Below are positions 35,222 through 42,974 of a stretch of DNA of 46,204 nt, piece by piece. The position numbers and the translations under genes are program-made. Source of the stretch: an uncultured Bacteroidota bacterium (GTDB taxonomy: Bacteria; Bacteroidota; Bacteroidia; AKYH767-A; OLB10); NCBI GenBank assembly GCA_903881665.1, contig CAIRUC010000082.1, positions 1-46,204 on the forward strand. The letters run 5' to 3'. Under the pieces are notes generated by a model. The model was not told the DNA's origin. It saw only the letters and a program-made list of their open reading frames with translations, and made no database searches. Numbering within the stretch: the stretch's first letter is position 1; each line of letters opens with the position of its first letter.

Positions 35222-36133
35222 ATGACGAATTATCTAAAACTTATAAGATGGCCCAATTTATTAATGATCGCCATTTTTCAATATGCTTTGCGTTATCTTT
35301 TGGTAGCTCCTATACTTGACTATCAAGAAAAGGGATTGATTATTTCACATTTTGATTTCTTCTTACTTGTATTTTCAACTATTTGTGTTGCAGCCGGAGG
35401 TTATGCGGTTAATGATATAGAAGATATGGCCATCGACAATATCAACAAACCTTTAAAAGTAATTGTTGGTGTAAAAATCAAAGAAGAAACAGCAAATAAT
35501 TTTTACACGACTATTACCTTCATTGGTGTTGCTATCGGGTTTTATTTATCGTTTGTAAAAGACATTCGATTAATTGGATTTATACAAATATTCTCGGCTG
35601 GCTTTTTATTTTTCTACACCACCACCTATAAATGCATGCCGCTAATTGGCAATTTAATTATTGGCTTACTAACAGGAATAACTGCTTTAATGGTAATTAT
35701 TGCTGAACCAGCAGCAATGACAGACCCTGCTGTACTAATGTTTACAGGTAGCTACATAGTATTCGCATTTACCATGACTGTATTGCGAGAAATGATTAAA
35801 GACCTAGAAGATCACAAAGGAGACAATTCCTGTGGTTGCAAAACCTTACCAGTATTAATTGGAAATATGCCAGTAAAAATAATCGCAGGACTTATTTCGT
35901 GCTTCATTGTTATAGCCTTAATCTGGATTCAAATTTCTACTAAACAATGGCAAGACAAACTATCGTTTATATATGTTACCGGACTCGTAACCACCCCAAT
36001 GCTACTGCTTTCATACTTCATTTTCAAGGCAGAGGATATTAAGGATTTTGCGAAGTGTTCATTATTATCAAAAATTATTATGTTTACAGGAATTATTTCA
36101 ATTATTGTCTTTTATTTTTCATCAAAACAGTAA
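35222..36133 (+). CDS. UbiA-family prenyltransferase (annotated in Bacteroidota as geranylgeranylglycerol-phosphate geranylgeranyltransferase)
   Basis: A 303-aa integral membrane enzyme with about eight or nine helices. The first Asp-rich motif is N64-D65-x-x-D68-x-x-x-D72 (NDIEDMAIDNINKP), and the second lies at about 192-206 (KDLEDHKGDNSCGCKTLPV); both bind Mg and prenyl diphosphate. The start segment IRWPNLLMIAIFQYALRY is typical for this Bacteroidota subgroup. The acceptor substrate is not known. Usually adjacent to kdsC and maf in this phylum, as here. Confidence 0.88.
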   Translation: MTNYLKLIRWPNLLMIAIFQYALRYLLVAPILDYQEKGLIISHFDFFLLVFSTICVAAGGYAVNDIEDMAIDNINKPLKVIVGVKIKEETANNFYTTITFIGVAIGFYLSFVKDIRLIGFIQIFSAGFLFFYTTTYKCMPLIGNLIIGLLTGITALMVIIAEPAAMTDPAVLMFTGSYIVFAFTMTVLREMIKDLEDHKGDNSCGCKTLPVLIGNMPVKIIAGLISCFIVIALIWIQISTKQWQDKLSFIYVTGLVTTPMLLLSYFIFKAEDIKDFAKCSLLSKIIMFTGIISIIVFYFSSKQ

Positions 36134-36139
36134 ATAAAC

Positions 36140-36727
36140 ATGAACCCATTAGTACAGAAATTCGAAGGATTCGAAATTATTTTAGGATCAAATTCTCCTC
36201 GTCGTGAGCAACTTTTAAAAGAATTGGGATTAAAATTCCAAGTAATTGCGAAAGATGTTGACGAGACAATACCTATGCAATTTCGCCGTGAAGACATCGC
36301 AATGTTTTTAGCAAGAAAAAAAGCATTAGCCTTTAAAGCAGAAGTGCGAGAAAAAGGCATTGTAATTACAGCCGATACATTAGTAGCCGTTGACGATCTT
36401 ATTTTAGGCAAACCCTCTGATGAAAAAGACGCTGAACGTATGCTTCGGTTACTTTCTGGCCGACGTCATCAAGTAATCACTGGGGTTTGTATAATGTCGA
36501 ATAGGAAATCAGAGAGCTTCTTCGTTAAAACAGATGTATCATTTAAAACACTTCGAGATGAAGAAATAAAATATTACATCGAAACGTGTAAGCCGCTCGA
36601 TAAAGCGGGATCTTATGGTATTCAAGAATGGATCGGAATGATTGGCATTGATTATATTCAAGGTTCTTTTTATAATGTAATGGGATTGCCAATAAAAGAA
36701 CTTTACGAAAACATGATGCGCTTTTAA
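36140..36727 (+). CDS. maf: Maf-family nucleotide pyrophosphatase
   Basis: A 195-aa Maf protein, which hydrolyses non-canonical or excess NTPs (dTTP/UTP in the YhdE-type) and is linked to septum control. The signature is at 14-22 (ILGSNSPRR). RREDIAMFLARKKALAF, ITADTLVAVDDLILGKP with the catalytic Asp, LSGRRHQVITGV and KAGSYGIQ follow in order. Six nt from the UbiA-type gene; the transporter gene starts 3 nt after its stop. Confidence 0.94.
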   Translation: MNPLVQKFEGFEIILGSNSPRREQLLKELGLKFQVIAKDVDETIPMQFRREDIAMFLARKKALAFKAEVREKGIVITADTLVAVDDLILGKPSDEKDAERMLRLLSGRRHQVITGVCIMSNRKSESFFVKTDVSFKTLRDEEIKYYIETCKPLDKAGSYGIQEWIGMIGIDYIQGSFYNVMGLPIKELYENMMRF

Positions 36728-36730
36728 GAA

Positions 36731-37639
36731 ATGCGGAAGGCCTATCTCCAAATGCATGTTGCAATTGTACTTTGGGGTTTCACTGCAATTCTTGGTAAAT
36801 TAATTTCATTAGATGAAGGACTATTAGTCTGGTATCGAATGATGTTAAGTTCTATTGCCACATTTATTTTCTTGTTGTCGACTAAAAAATTTGAACGATT
36901 ATCGTTTAAAGAAGTAAAGCACGTTGCTGGAATTGGCGCCGTAATTACATTACACTGGATTACTTTTTACGGTGCTATTAAAGCATCTAATGTATCGATA
37001 GCGATTAGTTGTTTTTCCTCCGTGGCCCTGTTTACGGCTCTCCTCCACCCTTTAATTCGCCGAAAATTACCACAGCGCTCTGAAATTTTATTAGGGGTTG
37101 TAGTGATGCTTGGCATTTACATCATCTTCTCTGTTCAACAGTTTTATTTAAAAGGAATATTACTTTCATTAGTGAGCGCTTTATTAGCCTCTATCTTCAC
37201 TATTTTCAATAAATCATTAAGCGGAAAACATGATCCTGCCTTAATTACGTTTTATGAATTGGGAACAGGATTTTTACTACTCACATTATTTCTTCCTGTA
37301 TGGTTTTACACCAACCATTCAACAATTGTATTACCCAATCTAAACGATTGGTTTTACCTAATTATACTTTCCGTTTTCTGTACTACCGTAGCATTTACGT
37401 TATCGTTGCATGCGTTAAAAAAACTCGACGCATTTACTATGAATTTATCGGTAAATCTCGAACCACTTTACAGCATTGCTTTAGCCATCATCCTCTTTCA
37501 TGAAGACAAAATGTTGAATACCGGTTTTTACATCGGCAGTTTAATTATTCTATTGGCCGTTGTAGTACACGGCTATAGTAACATAAGAAATGCTAAGAAA
37601 ATTCAACTAAGGAAAGATAAAAAAGCACCTATTGTTTAA
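36731..37639 (+). CDS. EamA/DMT-superfamily transporter
   Basis: A 302-aa inner-membrane protein with ten predicted helices in two five-helix EamA repeats. The first repeat starts MHVAIVLWGFTAILGKLISL; the second ends with FHEDKMLNTGFYIGSLIILL, both typical. Drug/metabolite exporter family; substrate unknown. The C-terminus is lysine-rich and cytoplasmic, consistent with an even number of helices. Last gene of the plus-strand run starting at folP; no strong terminator follows. Confidence 0.9.
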   Translation: MRKAYLQMHVAIVLWGFTAILGKLISLDEGLLVWYRMMLSSIATFIFLLSTKKFERLSFKEVKHVAGIGAVITLHWITFYGAIKASNVSIAISCFSSVALFTALLHPLIRRKLPQRSEILLGVVVMLGIYIIFSVQQFYLKGILLSLVSALLASIFTIFNKSLSGKHDPALITFYELGTGFLLLTLFLPVWFYTNHSTIVLPNLNDWFYLIILSVFCTTVAFTLSLHALKKLDAFTMNLSVNLEPLYSIALAIILFHEDKMLNTGFYIGSLIILLAVVVHGYSNIRNAKKIQLRKDKKAPIV

Positions 37640-37682
37640 TCAAATGAAAACAAGTGAATAAGAAATTCACATATCCAAAATA

Positions 37683-38225
37683 CTAGTTAACTTTTTTACC
37701 CTTAGCTACTTTTTCAACAACTTTCAATACTTTAAGGCTTTTCATTTTGAATAGCAAAATGGCTCCCTCACTACCTTCCACAAGGTTATAAGATTCACCA
37801 CTATAATTGATTTTAAAATTATTTCCATCATGAGAAGCAGGAACAATACGATAAAAACCACTTCTGTCGCTTTGACTACTAAAAACAAAGCTCTTTTCAG
37901 ATCCATCCTCAAAAGCTACTTTTAAACTATTTACATCAACGACCTGATCAACTGCCCCTGGCGTTTTTGCTTTGATAACAACCTGCTGAATCGATTTACC
38001 ACTCTTGATGACTAGCTTTCCATCTTCTGTTGTTTTTGTTTTTTCAGCAGTCGTTCCTTTATTTAAAACAATTGGACCAGAAGTATAAAACTGGATTTTT
38101 TGAAGTTCGGCTAGCGACAATTTATTTTGGTCTCTAACACTCTGCGTAAAAGGAACTTTTGGAGAGCATGAGGCAAGCAATACACTACTAATTAGCAGTA
38201 TTGCTGCAAAGAATTTATTGTACAT
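37683..38225 (-). CDS. Lipoprotein of unknown function
   Basis: A 180-aa predicted lipoprotein: the signal peptide ends in the lipobox LLASC (cysteine at residue 20), followed by SPKVPFTQS. The mature protein is beta-rich and polar, with a central FYTSGPIVLNKG segment and a C-terminal LKVLKVVEKVAKGKKVN helix. I do not recognise the family with confidence, though FTQxxR and YTSxxIVL are blocks I associate with small Bacteroidota lipoproteins. Expected at the periplasmic face of a membrane. It is convergent with the EamA gene and separated by 89 nt from the upstream serine hydrolase. Confidence 0.8.
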   Translation of the reverse strand: MYNKFFAAILLISSVLLASCSPKVPFTQSVRDQNKLSLAELQKIQFYTSGPIVLNKGTTAEKTKTTEDGKLVIKSGKSIQQVVIKAKTPGAVDQVVDVNSLKVAFEDGSEKSFVFSSQSDRSGFYRIVPASHDGNNFKINYSGESYNLVEGSEGAILLFKMKSLKVLKVVEKVAKGKKVN

Positions 38226-38314
38226 ATTTATTTGATTTTGGGTAACTCAACTTACCAAAGATTGTTCCATGATTTTGAATTGGCAATAAATTTACATTAT
38301 TAATTATGCAATTA

Positions 38315-39832
38315 CTACTTTTTAACGAACTCATATACCTTATAATCAATAAAATCATTTACAGATACGGAGCAGGATTTCACAACATTGCCCTCCATTG
38401 TAAATGGAATTTCTTTTTCGCCATACATCGAAGACGAATAAGTACAAAGGAATTTATTATCCCCTTCATATTTTAAATATCCTTTTAATGCCGAATGATG
38501 TTCAAAATACATAACCGGTTGTTTCTTTTCAATTTTAATTTCCATCAACCCGTATACTTCATTCTCATATTTACCAGCGAGAGATGCTATTTCGAATTTA
38601 GACTTATTGTTCGCCTCTACTTTATCCTCTAGCTTTGAAAACTGATCTATTTCTGCATTTGTATTTTTTTCGAAGCTAGAATAGTAAATTGCATTATAAT
38701 CACGATAGGGTTGATCGAGGTATGCATCAATAATTTGACGCTTAACGCCATCATACATATAATTAGCATCACTATTTGTTAGTACAACGATACCTAATTT
38801 TTCTTCAGGAATTAGACAAACAGCAGTTACAAATCCATCGGCACCTCCACTATGACTAATCATTTTTCTTCCAGCAAAGTCAGATAACTCCCATCCTAAA
38901 CCATATGCACTAAAATGAGTACTCGGAAAATTCTGACTTAAGTGATTCACTAACATTTGTGGAGTTCGGGTTAGCAAAATTGCCTTCCGCGGAATTACTT
39001 GATTTCCGTCATACATTCCGTTCGCCAATAAAGCCGTTATCCAATGTGACAAATCTTTTATGCATGAATTAATGGAAGCTGCGGGTCCGAGATTTCCTAA
39101 ATCAGGATACGCTAATTTCACTAATTTTCTTTTGAAAAGTGTATAAGGAATGGCGGCATTTGCATCAGTTGTGATTCCATTATATGTAGTTGATGTTCTC
39201 GTCATTTTCAAAGGAGCAAAAAATCGATATTTCAAGAAGTCATCCCAAGAGGTATCTGTTGCTAATGGAATAATTTCTCCCGCTGTTAAAAACGCTGCAT
39301 TACAATATCCGTAAGTATAACGAAAAGGATAGGCGGGCTTATGCAAACGCATTTTATCGATAACTTGCTTCCGCGATAAATTACTTCCCCAATTCAAAAA
39401 ATCGCCCTGAAAAGTTTCGAGTCCGATACGATGACATAACAGATCGCGTATAGTTACTTCCTTCGTAGAATACGCATCATATAATTTAAAATCGGGCATC
39501 CATTTCGTAACTTTATCGTCTAGAGAGATTCTATTTTCCCCATCAAGAATAGCAAGTGCTGTTCCTGTAAATGCTTTCGAATTAGAAGCAATCATGAATA
39601 ATGTTTCATCCGTAACCGGTGCTTTCGTGGCGACATCTCTTACTCCGTAACCTTTCATTACTTCCACTTTACCATCTTTCACAACGCAAATAGCCATCCC
39701 AGGAATATTCCACTGTTCCAATATGCGTGCTATATAGGTATCAAGACTATCTTTTAAAAAAGCGGGTTGAGCATTGATTGACGGTGAAAAAAGTAGTATG
39801 AAGACAAACGCGGCTGAAAATATTTTTCTCAT
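38315..39832 (-). CDS. Exported serine hydrolase (class C beta-lactamase / PBP4-type) with DUF3471-like C-terminus
   Basis: A 505-aa exported enzyme. The frame continues upstream, but the ATG at 39832 opens a proper signal peptide (MRKIFSAAFVFILLFSPSIN, then AQP). The active site is S83-N-S-K86 (SxxK), Y-C-N near residue 180 (YxN) and HSGG near 330 (the KTG-box equivalent). A C-terminal beta domain of about 100 residues (LAGKYENEVYGLMEIKIEKK) resembles DUF3471. The family includes D-aminopeptidases, esterases and PBP-like enzymes; a true beta-lactamase is less likely given the tail. Promoter lies 17 nt upstream. Confidence 0.9.
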   Translation of the reverse strand: MRKIFSAAFVFILLFSPSINAQPAFLKDSLDTYIARILEQWNIPGMAICVVKDGKVEVMKGYGVRDVATKAPVTDETLFMIASNSKAFTGTALAILDGENRISLDDKVTKWMPDFKLYDAYSTKEVTIRDLLCHRIGLETFQGDFLNWGSNLSRKQVIDKMRLHKPAYPFRYTYGYCNAAFLTAGEIIPLATDTSWDDFLKYRFFAPLKMTRTSTTYNGITTDANAAIPYTLFKRKLVKLAYPDLGNLGPAASINSCIKDLSHWITALLANGMYDGNQVIPRKAILLTRTPQMLVNHLSQNFPSTHFSAYGLGWELSDFAGRKMISHSGGADGFVTAVCLIPEEKLGIVVLTNSDANYMYDGVKRQIIDAYLDQPYRDYNAIYYSSFEKNTNAEIDQFSKLEDKVEANNKSKFEIASLAGKYENEVYGLMEIKIEKKQPVMYFEHHSALKGYLKYEGDNKFLCTYSSSMYGEKEIPFTMEGNVVKSCSVSVNDFIDYKVYEFVKK

Positions 39833-39849
39833 ATCGATATATTTAGACT

Positions 39850-39857
39850 CAAAGATA
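39850..39857 (-). promoter_or_regulatory. -7 element of the serine hydrolase gene
   Basis: Minus-strand TATCTTTG is an exact TAnnTTTG match. It ends 17 nt before the ATG at 39832, which supports that start over the longer frame beginning at 39898, since the latter would lie upstream of the promoter. Confidence 0.55.
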
Positions 39858-40064
39858 GAAAAATGTGGTTTCGGCGATTTAGCAAAACGATGGTTCAATT
39901 AAAAATAAAAGTAAGTACGATGAAATGAGCGACCGGTACTATGTCCATTTCAATTTTATTGTAAGAAGATAAAAATTTAAATGCAAGACCTTTTGAAAAT
40001 AGAATTACCCTTTTTGCTATAAGCTGATGCACAAATAGTATATAGATCAAAAAAGAAAATTCAG

Positions 40065-40092
40065 TAAAAAGGCCAATCCATTTGGATCAGCC
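40065..40092 (-). terminator. Terminator of tRNA-Leu
   Basis: A 9-bp stem (plus GGCCAATCC 40071-40079 and GGATCAGCC 40084-40092, with two G-T pairs) and 4-nt loop, followed on the minus strand by TTTTT. It begins 12 nt after the tRNA 3' end. Confidence 0.9.
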
Positions 40093-40104
40093 CTCTATTT
40101 TCTG

Positions 40105-40186
40105 TGACCGGAACGAGATTCGAACTCGTACACCTTTCGGCGCCACCCCCTCAAAGTGGTGCGTCTACCAATTTCGCCACCCGGCC
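40105..40186 (-). tRNA. tRNA-Leu(GAG)
   Basis: An 82-nt class II tRNA. The acceptor arm is GGCCGGG with TCCGGTC plus discriminator A; the D arm has GCG/CGC around AATTGGTAGA. The anticodon stem CCACT/GGGTGG-type encloses TTGAGGG with anticodon GAG (plus 40150-40152), reading CUU and CUC leucine codons. The long variable arm (GCC-GAAA-GGT) and the T arm ACGAG-TTCGAAT-CTCGT are intact. CCA is not encoded and must be added. It has its own promoter and terminator. Confidence 0.97.
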
Positions 40187-40210
40187 ATTTCCCAATTTTA
40201 AATGGGAGTG

Positions 40211-40218
40211 CAAATATA
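40211..40218 (-). promoter_or_regulatory. -7 element of tRNA-Leu
   Basis: Minus-strand TATATTTG is an exact TAnnTTTG match, placing the transcript start about 20 nt upstream of the mature tRNA. It lies between the T9SS gene stop (40233) and the tRNA. A partial inverted repeat (40191-40206, CCCA/TGGG ends) lies in the short leader. Confidence 0.6.
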
Positions 40219-40232
40219 ATTTATTGCTTTAA

Positions 40233-41363
40233 TTATTTTTTAATCCAGCATAATTGTGTTGAATTATTTCCTGCTACTACTGAAATACGATACATTCCCG
40301 AAGCCAATGCATTTAATTCGGAAAGACTAATGGTTGCTGAAGAATAGTTATCTAGCGATTTATCTAAAGCCAAAAGTAATGAACCCGTAACAGCATAAAC
40401 ATTCACCTTCAATTTACTCCCTGAAGAATTATTGACTTTTAAATAACAATCACCGTTTGAAGATGGATTAGGAAACACGTTGACGGAAAAATCTGAGGCT
40501 TGATGAATATTCAAACCAACATTAGTTGATGAATTACGATAAATATCTCTATATCGAATACTGCTAACAATTTCATTAGCCCCTAATACGGTAGTATTGA
40601 TTTGCAATTCCGGTATTTTAGAGTTCGTTGCCAACCATTTGTATTCACGCGTTTTATTGCGTGGGAAGCCGAATCCGAATCCCAGCGTATCGAGGTAAAG
40701 TGAATCTTTACCCGTTAATTCCGATACCACACGTACGGTATTAAATGTTCCGAAAGGAGTTGTTAATGCACCCCAACCATCTACATGATTTACTCGATGT
40801 TGCTGCCCTTCTACATAACCAATGCTTGGAACCGACAAAGAATAATTAGAGTCGGATGAATCTGCATTACCAAAATTTAATGGAAAATGGTAAATTATAT
40901 CCTTGGCAGAGTAAGGAATGGGAGCTGTTGCTCCTGAAATATTGGCACCGAAACCTGTTTGTTGGTACAATGATGATGAACAATAATAAAAATTATACAC
41001 ATCACTCACGGGAATTGCACCGCCAGCCGCCGACAAATCAATCCCTCTAGATGCAACATTTGCTCTATTCGGATTTATTGGAGAGTTAATAAAATAGAAT
41101 GCGTATAAAGCTGCAGTTGCCGAAGTGGCTAAAAACGTATCAACATCTTGAGAGGTGTATTGCAACCCTGAATAATCCCATGTATAATTAGCACCTGTGA
41201 GCGCTACATCGGTGCCAATAGGAGCGAAATTTGCAATACTAACTCTAAGCGTATCGCCGGCTACCGCCATATCAGAATTTACGATAGTAATTTGAGCCTC
41301 AGACGACTGAACACTTATCAGCAAGTAACAAATAGCTATAACAAACCGTATATTTTGTATCAT
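40233..41363 (-). CDS. Secreted protein with T9SS type A sorting domain
   Basis: A 376-aa secreted protein. The ATG at 41363 is chosen because it opens a good signal peptide (MIQNIRFVIAICYLLISVQS, then SEAQ) and sits 5 nt after an exact -7 element; the open frame up to 41432 is upstream of that promoter. The body (about 25-280) is beta-rich, with VAGDTLRVSIANFAP, TWDYSGLQ and VNHVDGWGALTTPFGTFNTV. The latter resembles a domain found repeatedly in Bacteroidota T9SS proteins of unknown function. The sorting domain begins near 289 (FSVNVFPNPSSNG). Specific role unknown. Confidence 0.85.
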   Translation of the reverse strand: MIQNIRFVIAICYLLISVQSSEAQITIVNSDMAVAGDTLRVSIANFAPIGTDVALTGANYTWDYSGLQYTSQDVDTFLATSATAALYAFYFINSPINPNRANVASRGIDLSAAGGAIPVSDVYNFYYCSSSLYQQTGFGANISGATAPIPYSAKDIIYHFPLNFGNADSSDSNYSLSVPSIGYVEGQQHRVNHVDGWGALTTPFGTFNTVRVVSELTGKDSLYLDTLGFGFGFPRNKTREYKWLATNSKIPELQINTTVLGANEIVSSIRYRDIYRNSSTNVGLNIHQASDFSVNVFPNPSSNGDCYLKVNNSSGSKLKVNVYAVTGSLLLALDKSLDNYSSATISLSELNALASGMYRISVVAGNNSTQLCWIKK

Positions 41364-41368
41364 AATTT

Positions 41369-41376
41369 CAAAGATA
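41369..41376 (-). promoter_or_regulatory. -7 element directly at the T9SS gene start (predicted leaderless)
   Basis: Minus-strand TATCTTTG matches TAnnTTTG exactly with 5 nt to the ATG at 41363. It lies between the peroxiredoxin terminator and the start codon. Confidence 0.6.
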
Positions 41377-41395
41377 ATGAAGTATATTAAATAAA

Positions 41396-41422
41396 AAAGG
41401 GATGAACGCTGTTCACCCCTTT
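41396..41422 (-). terminator. Terminator of the peroxiredoxin gene
   Basis: On the minus strand AAAGGGGTGAAC pairs with GTTCATCCCTTT around a 3-nt loop (one mismatch and a G-T-type bulge), followed by TTTATTTAA. It begins 22 nt past the stop at 41445. Confidence 0.85.
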
Positions 41423-41444
41423 GGGAAATCATTTTTTAATACAC

Positions 41445-41924
41445 TTAAGCGTTTACAGAAAGACTATTGATTGCCGTATTGATTGCTTCAAAGTTTGGAA
41501 TATCTCCAGCACTTTCAAGAACTTCGGCATATTTCACCACGCCTTCTGCATCAATAAGAAAAGCCGAACGTCGAGCAGTTCCTTTCATTCCGAATACAAA
41601 CTCAACATACTGAGATCCGAAAGCTTCGCAAACCTCTTTGTTGTAGTCAGAAGCTAATGTAAAATTAAGTTCTTGATCTTGTTTGAATTTTGCCAATGTG
41701 AATAAGGTATCGGTAGAAATTCCAATCACATTCACCTTTGCAGAATTATACTTTGCAATATCGTCGCGAACTGAACATAACTCCTTTGTGCAAACACCAG
41801 TAAATGCTGCAGGGAAAAACAGAATCAATGTCGCTTGACCTTTAATTGATTCGTTTGTGATTGTTTGTTTCTCAGAATCCACAACTGTGAATGCTGGTAC
41901 ATTTGAGCCTATGCTTAATGCCAT
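41445..41924 (-). CDS. Peroxiredoxin, AhpE-like (AhpC/TSA family)
   Basis: A 159-aa cytoplasmic peroxidase that reduces hydrogen peroxide and organic peroxides. The active-site block is P38-A-A-F-T42-G-V-C45 (peroxidatic Cys), followed by C50 (KELC), which could resolve the sulfenate in a PrxQ-like way. The C-terminal arginine motif (GTARRSAFLID) is present. The FFPAAFTGVCT sequence is closest to AhpE among the Prx groups. It stands alone with a strong terminator; a near-consensus -7 element lies 37 nt upstream. Confidence 0.9.
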   Translation of the reverse strand: MALSIGSNVPAFTVVDSEKQTITNESIKGQATLILFFPAAFTGVCTKELCSVRDDIAKYNSAKVNVIGISTDTLFTLAKFKQDQELNFTLASDYNKEVCEAFGSQYVEFVFGMKGTARRSAFLIDAEGVVKYAEVLESAGDIPNFEAINTAINSLSVNA

Positions 41925-41961
41925 GTTTTATTTTTTTTAATGCTATTACAATTTGAGTTTG

Positions 41962-41969
41962 CGAATTTA
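41962..41969 (-). promoter_or_regulatory. Near-consensus -7 element for the peroxiredoxin gene
   Basis: Minus-strand TAAATTCG has one mismatch to TAnnTTTG and ends 37 nt before the ATG at 41924. A TTG lies 23 nt further upstream. Confidence 0.35.
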
Positions 41970-42079
41970 CGACTAACCATCGAATAACTAAACAATTTCA
42001 ATAGAAAAGGATATTAATTAAACAGCCGTTTTTCATCTCTTAGTGCAGCAACACTCCACCAAAATACTCAAAATCAATA

Positions 42080-42859
42080 CTAAAGCCCTAACTTCTTAGC
42101 TTCATTCCAATAAACATCCATTTCTTCTAACGACATCGATTGAAGATGGTGTCCGTTAGCTGCGGCATTATCTTCTAAATAGCGAAATCTTCGAATAAAT
42201 TTTTTATTTGTTCTTTCGAGCGCATCCTCCGGATTAATATTTTTAAAGCGAGCGTAATTTACAAGGGCAAAGAGCAGATCACCAAATTCCTCCTCCGACT
42301 TCTGCTGATCACCTTTTGCAATTTCAACTTTAAATTCTTCAAGCTCCTCCTCTACCTTTTCAAAAACCTGTTCAGGTTGCTCCCAGTCAAAACCAGCAGA
42401 TCGGGCTTTTTCTTGAATTCGCATCGACTTCACAAGAGCAGGCAATGAAACGGGAACCCCTTCTAAAACCGAAGTTTTTCCTTCTTTAAGCTTTAATTGT
42501 TCCCAATTACGGCTTACTTCTGCCTCATCGGCCACCTGAACATCACCGTAAATATGAGGATGGCGATGTATCAATTTTTCACAAAGGCTATGTATTACAG
42601 ATGTAATGTCAAATTCATTCGTTTCTGAGGCAATTCGGGCATAAAACACAATATGCAGGAGAATATCACCCAGCTCTTTTTTAATTTCCGTTCGATCATC
42701 ATCAAGAATAGCATCCGCTAATTCGTATACTTCTTCAATGGTGAGGTGACGTAACGACTTCATCGTTTGCTTTTTATCCCAGGGACATTTCGTACGCAAA
42801 TCGTCCATTACATTTAGCAGCCGCTCAAAAGCCTCGAGTTTTTCCTTCATTGTTGTCAT
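42080..42859 (-). CDS. mazG: Nucleoside triphosphate pyrophosphohydrolase MazG
   Basis: A 259-aa enzyme hydrolysing NTPs to NMP and pyrophosphate. The ATG at 42859 (MTTMKEKLEAF) is preferred over the frame start at 42877, which lies upstream of the -7 element; MKEK three codons later is another option. Two MazG units are seen: the first has the signature KCPWDKKQTMKSLRHLTIEE, EEVYEL and KKELGDILLHIVFYARI with the EExxE/ExxD metal site; the second has EEELEEFKVEI and EEFGDLLFALVNYARF. Full E. coli-like length. Divergent from the PagL-like gene. Confidence 0.95.
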   Translation of the reverse strand: MTTMKEKLEAFERLLNVMDDLRTKCPWDKKQTMKSLRHLTIEEVYELADAILDDDRTEIKKELGDILLHIVFYARIASETNEFDITSVIHSLCEKLIHRHPHIYGDVQVADEAEVSRNWEQLKLKEGKTSVLEGVPVSLPALVKSMRIQEKARSAGFDWEQPEQVFEKVEEELEEFKVEIAKGDQQKSEEEFGDLLFALVNYARFKNINPEDALERTNKKFIRRFRYLEDNAAANGHHLQSMSLEEMDVYWNEAKKLGL

Positions 42860-42863
42860 TCGG

Positions 42864-42871
42864 CAAAGGTA
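42864..42871 (-). promoter_or_regulatory. -7 element directly at the mazG start (predicted leaderless)
   Basis: Minus-strand TACCTTTG is an exact TAnnTTTG match with only 4 nt to the ATG at 42859. It makes the longer upstream start untenable if this is the only promoter. Confidence 0.6.
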
Positions 42872-42951
42872 ACACATCCATTTTCATCAACCATAACATG
42901 AATAATATCGAATCAATAGGGATTTCATTCACTAAATCGATCGAGGTTTCG

Positions 42952-42959
42952 TATTTTCG
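42952..42959 (+). promoter_or_regulatory. Near-consensus -7 element for the PagL-like operon
   Basis: TATTTTCG has one mismatch to TAnnTTTG and ends 15 nt before the ATG at 42975. Confidence 0.35.
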
Positions 42960-42974
42960 CACACCCGAATTTCG

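Noticed and set aside
37654..37670. Inverted repeat GTGAAT/ATTCAC between the EamA gene and the lipoprotein gene
   Set aside because: Only six AT-rich base pairs and no T-run on either strand; not enough for a terminator.
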